Assembly (NCBI GenBank): GCA_963556695.1
Contig: CAUWAG010000003.1
Span: forward strand, 2,728,001-2,792,000
DNA length: 64,000 nucleotides
Direction: 5' to 3'
DNA from: Anthostomella pinea
Taxonomy: Eukaryota > Ascomycota > Sordariomycetes > Xylariales > Xylariaceae
Positions within the stretch are counted from its first letter, which is position 1. Every line of letters begins with the position of its first letter. Of this stretch, positions 8,870 through 18,454 are shown one piece after another. The notes under the pieces are model-generated. The model had not been told where the DNA came from. It saw nothing but the letters and a program-made list of their open reading frames with translations, and searched no databases. The translations under genes were made by a program, and so were the position numbers.

Positions 8870-9109
8870 CTGTTGGAGGCTTCGTATTTTGGTTCGAGCT
8901 CTTGCCTGGACCCTAGGGTCACGGATCTTGGTGCCTTTGCGTTCATGGACCGGAAGGTTGTCGACTGCTTCGAGGTAATATTTCTCACGACAGTAGTTGG
9001 GCTTTTTCTTCAGTTCTCTGCTTAGCCCACTTCTGGAGCTGTTCCGGACCTCACGGGTTGCCCATTTTCCAATTTTTGTCGAAAGGGTATTCCACCCAAA
9101 CTTCGGCAA
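8870..9109 (-). pseudogene. Hypothetical fragment (YYLEAVDNLPVHERKG)
   Basis: The minus strand reads LSRELKKKPNYCREKYYLEA, VDNLPVHERKGTKIRDPRVQ and ARARTKIRSLQQG. It is coding-like, with no recognised family. Motif copy 14 (9043) lies inside its 5' part. Confidence 0.35.
9043..9068 (+). repeat. Dispersed motif, copy 14
   Basis: TCCGGACCTCACGGGTTGCC followed by CATTTTCC is the last recognised copy in the left flank. Confidence 0.75.
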
Positions 9110-9145
9110 GACAGCGTACCCTAGAAAAGTAAAGTCTTCGTCTTC

Positions 9146-9203
9146 CGCTGGGGTGGTAGTTTCCCACGCCCCCGTTGGTCGTGAAACATCTGTTGAGGCT
9201 CAT
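9146..9203 (+). repeat. Block shared with 60724-60782
   Basis: CCGCTGGGGTGGTAGTTTCC followed by CACGCCCCCGTTGGTCGTGA aligns without gaps to 60726-60770. The two differ at scattered positions, several of them transitions. The function is unknown; it shows common ancestry of the two flanks. Confidence 0.6.
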
Positions 9204-9245
9204 CTTGGGGTTCTACGGTGCATGGGCCCCATCAATAGATAGGCT

Positions 9246-9420
9246 TTCGAGCATTTGTGCGAAGCCGCCAAATGCCCCAACGACATCCTCGAGCATTTGA
9301 ACAGTTGCTTGTGTGCTGTTGTTGAATCGGTTGGTGAGGCTGTTCGGATTATTCGGGTCGTTCGGGTTCATGCTCGGCATGCCTCCGTACATGCCACCTA
9401 TGCTACCATCACCACCGAAG
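9246..9420 (-). pseudogene. PEX13: Peroxin-13 (PEX13) fragment
   Basis: The minus strand reads GGMYGGMPSMNPNDPNNP, then SLTNRFNNSTQATVQMLEDV and VGAFGGFAQMLES. This is the conserved segment just after the Gly/Tyr-rich N-terminus of fungal Pex13, a peroxisomal membrane docking protein for matrix import. After QMLES the conserved continuation is lost (LSIDGAHAP, stop). The membrane segments and SH3 domain are absent, so it cannot function as Pex13. It sits directly beside the zinc-finger/coiled-coil fragment at 9470-9790. Confidence 0.7.
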
Positions 9421-9469
9421 CGAAGAGGTCAGGTCGTCTACCCAGGAGGCCTGGAAAACCGCAATGGCA

Positions 9470-9790
9470 TGGATCCGCGTGAGAAACTCAGCTGGGCGGG
9501 GCCCCAAAAGAAATTGACTTCCTGCTGAAGGTGTTGCATGTTTCTCATCATGGTATCAACCTGGTCTCGCAGGCCGCCGTTCTCGAGCTGGAGGCGCTTG
9601 ACCTCGTCACGGAGACCCTGGCCATCCGCCTTGCGCTTGTCGCCCACATGCGGGGTCGCACCGACGGCGAGGGTCTCAACTTGGGCCTCCTCGTCATTGA
9701 GGGCCGCAACGCTGTCCGGACTGCTAGGATGGACTCGTCGAAGGTGCTCGTCAAGGTTCTCCAGCCGAGTGAATCCCTTGCCGCCCGAGG
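9470..9790 (-). pseudogene. C2H2 zinc-finger/coiled-coil family, copy 2
   Basis: The minus strand reads GGKGFTRLENLDEHLRRVHP, SSPDSVAALNDEEAQVE, VGDKRKADGQGLRDEVKRLQ and LENGGLRDQVDTMMRNMQHL. It shows the C-terminal half of the finger followed by a leucine-heptad coiled coil, so it reveals the domain order of the family. The Cys pair of the finger is replaced by unrelated sequence. The coiled coil runs into sequence next to the PEX13 piece. Confidence 0.6.
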
Positions 9791-10699
9791 ACGTCGGCAG
9801 TTGCTGCGAGCTTTCTTCTCAGTCATCTGTGAAGCGAGAAGAGCTACGTCCAGGAGAGACATTCTGGACCGCATGAACAGTGATGAGACCGGCGGTAGAA
9901 GGAGACTGGAAGCGGGTGCGGCTGTTAGGGGTCGTTGCAGCATCTGCCTGTCCACAGCCAGCGTCGAACTCGTGCCAGTCGAGAGGAGAGACGCCACTGG
10001 GCAAGCTGACCATCGGGCTGGTTCGGTTTTCAGCATGGCTTGGACCACGAGCATCCGTGAGGAAATCTTGCCAGTTGTTTGTTGTAGCATTTAACGCCGG
10101 GGGGGCTGCCGCGTAGCGGCGTCAACTAGGGGCTCCAAGAGGCCGCTCAGGCGTGCTAGGCTAGGTACTATCGTGCGCCGGGGTTGGCCAACCACGCCCG
10201 GAGGCGTGGGAGAATGATCTTGCCAGGCCCCCTCGGTGGATAGTATCACGAGCGATGCCCCATGCTGGTAAGATTGCCGTGGACAAGTGTCCCATGTTAG
10301 GTGGGGGGAGCTGTTGTCCTCTCAAGAGTTACATTTTATGAATCTTCTACTAACCACGAGACATTGTAAGTGATCTTGATTGATGGATTTGCCGAAATTG
10401 CCACGCTCGTCCGAGGGAAGCAGGGCGATGATGACATCGCTGTCACCGTTAGCCTGGCCACAGGAGCGTAGGCCGGGGCGTGATGAAGGTAGTGCCGCCA
10501 GAGTTGGCGTTGACAATGATGACGGCGCCGATGAGGAGACTCGAAGAGGAGGAGCGGCGCTGTGAGGTCGGAGATGATGGGAACCACTATGGTAACCCAA
10601 AGAGGCGTGCCGGGCAGGGTGGGGTGTACTCGCCATTGCGATCACTGTCAATGATCGACTACGCAAGTACCGTAATCAACTATCTCGAGGTAGCCCAAG

Positions 10700-11005
10700 G
10701 TGCTGGCGAAGTATCGGCAAGGCAGTTGGCCATGCCAAGCTCCTGGTTAACGTCGAATATGACGAGGGCCTTTGCGCCGGCCTCAGCGCATGCTCGGGTC
10801 ATGTGCTTTCCGAGACCTCGGGCTCCTCTGTCGAAAAACTGTTAGCAGGCTGAAGCTGGGGTCGGCGTCGTGGGCGGTTATAGTGGTCTCAATTGCCCGT
10901 CAAGACTTACCCAGTAATAACAACGACCTTGTCCATGATGCTCATCTTCTGCATCATGGGAGGCATGATGTGGTAGACGCTCTTGGCCAGGGACACGACG
11001 TCGGC
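10700..11005 (-). pseudogene. Short-chain dehydrogenase/reductase, N-terminal two exons
   Basis: Exon 1 (from about 11005) ends MSIMDKVVVITG at the donor GTAAGTCTTG (10910). The 83-bp intron ends in GACAG (10828), and exon 2 continues GGARGLGKHMTRACAEAGAK and ALVIFDVNQELGMANCL. Splicing restores the SDR cofactor motif TGGxxGLG of the Rossmann fold. The catalytic SxnYxxxK region is missing, because similarity stops near 10700. Only about 60 residues of a ~270-residue enzyme remain. Confidence 0.65.
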
Positions 11006-11009
11006 ATTC

Positions 11010-14000
11010 GTGGCATGTGTTCATGATCATGTTATTCTCAGAGGCTTCTTGCTAGGTGTAGGGGGGCCATCTGCACCTGATGGCGCCTGTCGTCCCTCAA
11101 AGCGTGCAAAAGCAGCAGGCGTTAGTGCTGTAGCATCAGCTGGTAGAGCTCGACTCGTGATTGTGGCAATCAAAGTGCGGATGCATCTCATTAACGTGAA
11201 GATGTCAAGCACTGAACCAAGCGTATCGCGAAGATGACTGGCGTCTTGCTTACAGGTGCCGGGAGGTAAATCCCCGAAGGGCGTGACAAGAAGTCGATCG
11301 TATTGATGTTACTATCAGTAGAAGCTGAATGATTCCGGGTGCCTCCATGCACTGGGCGAAGGAGACAGTTGCTCCTCGTGCGAGGAAAAGTTCCCTGTGA
11401 TTGTCATGGTGTTAGTGTAGTTCCTGCGCATGGGGTTTGGGGAGAAGGAGTAGGTGGAAATGCCAACAGTATGCTTATCTTGAAGAGTGTGAGTTGATCA
11501 AGGCAAGGCCGTGGTGGGCAGCCTCCGTGGTATGCAAGTGAAGGTAGACGTGGAAGGAATTAAACATGTCGAGTGAGGAAAGAAATTCGGATGAAAAGGT
11601 GGTCGGAGTGAGTGCAAACAAGCTGGACATACCGAAAAGGTGACGGCTTCCTCGATTGCCTGACGTGACAATCTTGGGGTATTCTCGCACATCCCAAGAC
11701 GTTTGTTATGGCCTCCCAGGCCCGACAACCGGCAGGGCATGCTGCCTGAAGCAGATGTGAGTCAGTCATTCTGAGTCGGCGTTTTGTGTCGAGGAGCTAC
11801 TCAATGCAGGCGACAGGATGTCTTTAGAGGGTTGTGTATCGACTGCGAGTTGAAGCTCTCGGGCCTGGGGGCATCGGACGAGTAGGGAAATGGGCAGGTT
11901 ACCAGGCAAAATTGTTCAGTTAGTTGCCTGAAAAGTCTGAGAGTGTGGCGGCGCTTGTGGGTGTGATGGTGGAAGCGAGTGAATTGGGCGATGGGCCGTG
12001 AGGTTTGTTTCTACAATGAGTCAAGCCAAGCGAAGGAGGTTCTGTTGACGGTGGGAAAGACGGTGGGAGAAGAGGTTGGGGGATTTCGGGATCTTCTAGT
12101 GCTGTTATATACCTCGAAGGCGTCGCGGTTATGAGAAGGGGAACACTGGGAAGATCAGTGACAGAAAGCAGGGCGGGAGGGACCTCGCCAGGTCCGCACG
12201 AGGAGAAGCTCTGGTGTTGTCGCAATGAGGGCATCGCGGGTATCGTGCGTACTGGTTACTGATGGACTTACGGGCGGGCTGATGATGAACTTTACGAGAT
12301 GTAGTACATCCTGATTCGTTTGCGCAAAGCCCTGATGCTGAAAGAGGAGGACAGAAGGGACGGAAACTCGAAATGTTGCTGTGTTGTTATGTTAGGATGG
12401 AGGCTTTTCTCAAGCTGGGAGGGTGGAAGATCGAGATCAGGGTATTTGATTTGATTTTTGAGCAGAGGAGAATTTCGAAGCTGAGAGCTGCGTGACAGAC
12501 AATGCCCTGATCCAGGGTTTCATTGCAATTTGTTCTGTGGTGGCCTTGTCTGTTGTGTCTCGACTGCTGACGACTGTCAGACTCTCAGTCAATACGGGGC
12601 TATCGACTGGCAGGAATCAGAGCATACTAAAGGGCAGCTGGAAGTTGTCGGATATTAACGTGCGCATAGACTGACTGCTGTCTGCTTGGAACTGGAAGTC
12701 GCCGATTGAAAATGGATATCAAGACAAAAAGATGATTGCTGGGAGGGTTTGCATTTTCCTATATCGGCGATGGAGAATTGATATCAAGCAGAGCGAGCTA
12801 TGACCGGTTAAACCGCTTGGATCCAGGAGTGATCTGATCCCAGTACTGTAAGTGTGGTTTGATCAAGCAATAGCCCGTGCTGGAACGCCTGTATTAACAT
12901 AGGGCTGGTGCGTTCACAAGTTGGTCAAGAGCTGGCTACTCATAAGATACCCAGACCAGACGGGGGCCATTGTGTCATGCTTGGACTTGGAGAACGCCCG
13001 TGCATAACGGCTTGGACCCAGAATCAGGGAACTGGCCCGATTGAAGGGCATGAAACAGTATAGGGACATGTGTGAACAGTGTGTTCAAGGAATAACCCGT
13101 GCTAAGACACTTAGATGAACAAAAGCTGATATATTCACGCCTTTGTCGAGGGATAGCTCCCGAGATGCTAGCTATGTTAAGACCAGCACACAACTCCTAC
13201 CGAAACGCTTGGATCAACACACCACGAAGATATAACCTGCTGGACCATGGTCAAATGTCCCAAGCGTAGTCGGAAAGCCTCACCATCGCTTGGGCCAAGA
13301 CACAACGACCCCTTCAAAAGCCGGCCCTGTGACGACGCCTAAGGGTACGTTTGACGGCGACACTGTTGAGCAAGTGCTGTTCGTGGAGTTTGTCGCTGGG
13401 GTAGAGGAAAAGCCTACGGTCATCGTTCCTACACCTGCTCGTGGCTGCGAGTCGACGGTGTCGATAGTTGAGGTCAGTTGGAATGAGCTATTGCAGCACT
13501 ATCCTGTGGTCAATATGTTCGAATCGGCCTCCCAGCAGAAGGTAGTGTGGTTGCAGCTCTTCAGATGGGCGTGTCGAAGCCACCTCGGCGTTCCGTCAAC
13601 TCATTGGGTCAACATGACACGACGAGGTCTGACTGTCGTTCAGGATGGCGAAAATATTCCCCACCAAGGCAGTATTGTGGACATGTTGGTTATCGAAACG
13701 TCGAGCCGTGCAGCCTGTCGACCACAAGACGTGGCCCTCTTGCACCGAGCCAGTACTGGGGCACAGCCCGGAAGACAAATATGCGCCTGGGTTTCCAAGG
13801 TTGCAACAGGCACTATGAAAGCCCTGACTACCTGTGGCATCGGGGTTGCATGATGCGACCTTCGGTTCGGCCGTTGACCTATCGAGGTGGTAACAGGTGG
13901 CGCACTAAATTTACGACAGACATCGGATAGCATCCAACGATTTGAGAGCACCAGCCTAGGTGGCATCGAAGCATGAGGCATGTCGAGAGCAGCTGGAGTC

Positions 14001-15840
14001 GAACAGTTGGAATCTAACAAATGCATCCACGCTGAGATTACTTAGAAGAAGCGATAAAGCCCAGAAACTGAAGTCAGGGCCTCGTAGCCTTATGCGACCC
14101 TCGCTGCGTGGGCGCACAGTTGAGGGTGCGTCACTGCAATAGGGGCTGAGGGAGCATCGCGGCATATGGCTCCAGTAAGAGAGGGTGTTGATACGGTGGA
14201 TGGTCGTGTCAGGCAGTCCATGCCGTTGCCAATCGGACCCCGAAGCAGCTGATGATCATGTCGGTTGCTTATGAACTGCATTCACATTGCGCGCTATCGC
14301 GAACCCGGCCGGCAGGGTGTCCGTGAGGCGATGTGTAATGCGTATCGCGCCTTGAAAGTTGACTCCCAAGCGGTATGTATGTTCTCGTGAGCTTTCCACT
14401 GATACACGTTCGATGTCCGGTTCCATGCGCAGCACTCGGGATTTTCCAAGCTGCCCTTGTTCTCACAAATGCCATATCTTTGGATAGACTGTAGTCGAAG
14501 CGCTGAGAGGGATGAATGGCGGCATACAAAAATCCTAGTGTTTTCTCCGGGAGCTTTGCTTGTCAGGCCTGAGTTGGGGGTTATTACATGTCTCCCTTTG
14601 CGCATCTCATGGAAAGTGGCGGTTGCAGAATGTCCACGAGGTGATTTAAGGAAGAGTCATCGATGACCAGGCTTCTGGCAGGAGGCGTTGTGCCTGCCGC
14701 CAAATTGAAATTGACGAATTCGACCCGTCAGTTGTTACTTTTCTGGCAAACAGTCTTCAGACCCGGGAAATACCGCCTAACAATCAGAGTTCCGTTTCAT
14801 GATATGATGTCCGTCAAGCGGCGAAGATATTGATCTCTTAGCGTCATCTTGCTTGCTTTGGAGGGCAGGTTGTAAATGCCCCTGACTTACAGCAAAGACA
14901 GGAAGCAGGCTTGCCACACGATCAACAACGCGAATCCATGCACGCACCGGAAGCCCCCTTTCTTATGCATTTGCCGGAGTAATCCAAGGTGGCTTTTCGA
15001 TTGCCGGCGCTTGCACGACCCGCTTAGCACGAGCCTATCGCACTCCCTATTCTGCTGCTCGAACCATTGCTGTCGCCAGAGTCTACGTAAGCGGAGGCGG
15101 CCACGAGGACAATATCGCGTGGTCTTGCTTCTTGCACAATGGTTAGAGCACACTATCGACTCAGGAGCTGAACAGTAGCGCGCTGCCGGACTGAACTAAC
15201 GGTCGTTAGACACCAACCGTCCACGCTACATAGTATGGTGTTCTGGGGAACTTATTGAATTGCGAGAGCTGCATGTGTTGAATGGCACGCAAGCCACCGT
15301 GGCGCCAGGGAGGTGGCGGTGCACTGAGCACGGGCCATTGGGGCGTTTTTGATATTTTGGGCACCAAGGCCACATTTGAAAACAGGCATTCAAAACAACA
15401 CAATCAGCACTGCATACTCAAAGAACCAGCATATGAACCATCCACGCGTTATATGATAAGAGCCTGTCGCATCGACTTGCCATTCGGAACTATTACATTC
15501 AGCTGAACCGCCGACTTGGCGGGGAGCTGGCATAGCGACTAGGTCCCAGAGCGCCGGGGCCGTTGGCGATCTAGACGACTAGCCTGGGCGACACGCTCTG
15601 GTACAAGATCATGTCTGCCTTCCTTTTCGCCGTTGAAGTGCACTGCAGAAGGGGTCTGGACTCATGCCGATGTGTAGCGTCTAATCAAATCTTGACGCCG
15701 CATCGTGCCATCAAATTGCCACCGCATGTGTAGTCTTTTGTTCAGCCGTAGCCAACGCTTGGCAGCCTCACCCACGATGCACCGGAGTTGTCATATGCCC
15801 CGGCTACCCCTGAGGGCCCTGAAGGGGCCTTCTTCTCCGG
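11010..15840. other. Long stretch without a supported gene
   Basis: About 4.8 kb separate the last left-flank fragment from the GPI-protein promoter. The longest open frames (for example 13290-13853 +, 11920-12234 -) have no recognisable domain and no coding-like composition. The only structure I note is the block at 15276-15318, which is also found at 1285-1328. No tRNA with an intact B box was found. Confidence 0.5.
15276..15318 (+). repeat. Short dispersed repeat, second copy at 1285-1328
   Basis: AATGGCACGCAAGCCACCGT followed by GGCGCCAGGGAGGTGGCGG matches 1285-1328 (AATGGCGCGCAAGCCACTGT...). Most differences are transitions. Its origin is unknown. Confidence 0.6.
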
Positions 15841-15854
15841 CCTCCCCTGGAGAG

Positions 15855-15863
15855 CTATATAAG
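15855..15863 (+). promoter_or_regulatory. TATA box of the GPI-anchored protein gene
   Basis: CTATATAAG lies 171-179 bp upstream of the ATG chosen at 16034. That position argues that the in-frame ATG at 15878 is at or before the transcript start, and so favours 16034. Confidence 0.6.
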
Positions 15864-16033
15864 AGGCCACTCAACCTATGCTGAGTTCCAGACGCTTGGA
15901 TATCCTTTCCGCTGTCTGTCCCTCATTCCAGTCACTCACTCCAACCAATCGTTTTGGGCTTCTTCGCGCCCCTTTTCGTCACTCATTCATTTTCGGGGAA
16001 GTCACTCTTTTACTACGCATATCCACGACCGCG

Positions 16034-18164
16034 ATGAACACCTGGCGTTGCACTCTCTTGGCCGCTGGCCTGGTGGGCTCAGCTGTTGCCAAGAACGTTT
16101 TGTTCTACTCTACTCTCCAGTACACTGAGTATGACAGAGCTGCCGGCGTTCTCGGATACGAAGCAACAGTGGTGGACGATGCCCAGTGGCGGTCGATGAC
16201 TACCGCCGACTTTGCCCAGTTCGATGCCATCATCATCAGCGACCCCGACTGTTCAACAGACATCAACACTATCAAGTTCTTCGACGATACCAAGGATGCA
16301 TGGAGCCCGGCCGTCCAGGGCAACGTGGTCCTGATCGGCACAGACCCGGGTTATCACGGCTCCGACGTCGCAGGTGCTATAACGCTGATGGACAACAGTG
16401 TGCGCTTCGCGGCAGCAGGCGGAAAGACCGGTCTGTATTATGCTCTATCTTGCTACTATGCGACTGGAGCAGCGGCGACAGTTGCCAGCGAACTATCCGG
16501 GCTGGGAAACTTCGTCGTCCGCAGTGACATCAGCTGCTACGATGACGTCCACATCGTTGCGTCTTCTGATGCTCTCTCCTCGCTCGACGACGCCGCTCTG
16601 AGCGGCTGGAGTTGCAGTGTCCACGAAGTCTTCGCCGACTACCCTACCACCGGCGTGAACGGCTTCCAGGCCCTAGCAGTCGCCAGGGACGTGCTTGGAG
16701 TTGGGTCACAGAGCTTTGCTGATGGCAGCGTCGGGCTGCCCTACATCATTTCCAGAGGAGCTACGCCTGCTGGCTGTGGCGATGGTCAATACCAGCCTTT
16801 CTATGGCGAGGAGTGTGACCTTGGCGAGGAGAACGGCGGCGAGACCTGCAGCACTTCTTGCAAGTGTGTCTACGGTGTTGACGATGCCCTTCTTGGAAGC
16901 TGTCTCCCTCCTCCTCTTACCCCTGAGCCGACACCCACTGAATCATCCTCGATGCCCGCCCTCGTCGCTTCATCGTCAGTGCCGGCCCTGGTCGCTGGAT
17001 CATCAATGCCCGCTGGGTCATCAATGCCGGCCCTCGTCCCTGGATCATCGATGCCACCTACCACAAAGCCATCTTCTCATCCTGCTTCTTTCGGGACCGG
17101 AGTTCCTGCTAACTCGAGGTATGGAAACCAGCGACTAGGTATTCGTAGCGAAGACACACTGACACTGACACTCATGCAGCTACATATCCGGTTCAACGTC
17201 GGCTCCATTCCCAACATCAACGCACTTGAATAGCACTTCCTCAAGCTCCGTCCACTCTAGCCACGCCCACTCGATCCCGGTGTACCCAGGCCACGTCCAC
17301 GCAAGTCACACTCACTCGACCGTCACATACTCCCCCTATCATCACCCCACCTCTGCGCCCGCCCTACCATGCAAAGTCATCGGCGTAGAGATCATCTACA
17401 TCATCGAGATCATCGAGGTCTGCCCCGCAGGGAGTACGGTAACCACAACCCTCACAACCTGCGCGACGACGCTTCAGCGGCCGATCTACAGTACCAGTGT
17501 CCCAGCCCAGCCATGGTACGCCTCCGTCATTGGCACGCCCGACGCGAGCGAGTTCGCAACGGTCCACGTGTCGTCGTGCCCGAGCAAGCCCGAGGCCACG
17601 CCGACCATTACGGCTCAGTTATGCCACGACTGTGCCGCTACCACTTACACGACCGAGATCCCGGGCTATGCTACGGGAACTGCCTGCTACGGATGCTCCG
17701 CTTATGTTACTGAGGTACCTCACGACCATAAGGCAGCTGCTTCTAACACGATGGTCGCGGGTGCTGGTGCTGGTGCTGGTACTGCTGGTGCTGGTACTGG
17801 TACTTCTGGTGCTGGTACTGCTGGTGCCGGTACTGCTGGTGCTGGTACTGCTGGCCCAGGTACTGCTTCTGGTACCGAGATGGGACTGCCGTCAATGGTC
17901 ACTAAATCAGCTTCTTCCGGCAAGGGGGTCGTCACTCCCCTTGCCTACGGCATAATTGTAACATCTGCTTCCAACACCACGATGGTCGTATCCGCCGCTG
18001 CGGGCAAGTCATCTATGATGACCACCGCGGCGCCCTCTGGCAATGTCCCATCGGCCCCCACGAACACCGCGTCGTATGTGACCGCCGGCGCCGCCCGTCA
18101 CGGCGTGGCTGGCGTCGGTGGTGGCTTGCTGGGTGCTATGGCATTTGCTATCGCTGCCATCTAA
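16034..18164 (+). CDS. Secreted GPI-anchored cell-surface protein (689 aa)
   Basis: Two exons (16034-17118 and 17180-18164) are joined by a 61-bp intron (GTATGG...ATGCAG); the spliced length is 690 codons. Residues 1-19 are a signal peptide (LLAAGLVGSAVA). The N-terminal ~225 residues form a globular domain (NVLFYSTLQYTEYDR; IIISDPDCSTD) that I cannot assign. Around residues 245-283 there is a Cys-rich CGDGxxxxxxGEECDLGEENG motif like DUF4215-type repeats. A Ser/Pro linker follows, with repeated SSMPALV units. Then comes a second cysteine-containing region and an Ala/Gly/Thr repeat (about 554-594). The hydrophobic C-terminus (GGGLLGAMAFAIAAI) fits a GPI-attachment signal. The start at 16034 gives a clean signal peptide. 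A wall-linked role in adhesion or surface sensing is inference. Confidence 0.8.
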
Positions 18165-18454
18165 TGACCTTGGACATGTGGGCATTGGGGTACGCGAGCT
18201 ACGATATGGCTGGTCGGGGGCTTCGTGGCGTGTGCTGAGGAGACCCTCAAAGCCATCGTCTGAGTTCGTACAATTACACTTCGACTGTATCATGTTGCTA
18301 ACAAAACAAATATAATCATAATACATAATACAACCGAACCCACAAGATATATGTGCAGAAGTGCGATGCATTATGAGTGCCTACTTTAGTAACCAGAAAT
18401 TATGCAAGTTATATAATATGTATGCCAAAAAGGAGGAACAGAAAGCGACGCAGT

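Noticed and set aside
13290..13853. Plus-strand open frame of 187 codons
   Set aside because: The composition is not coding-like, there is no domain, and no splice or promoter context supports it.
15100..15180. tRNA-like stretch (CAATGGTTAGAGCA)
   Set aside because: It resembles a tRNA A box, but there is no B box or T arm and no acceptor stem pairing within a suitable distance.
17757..17880. GGTGCTGGTACTG repeats taken as a separate tandem-repeat element
   Set aside because: They are the in-frame Ala/Gly/Thr stalk of the GPI-anchored protein, so they are described with that gene.
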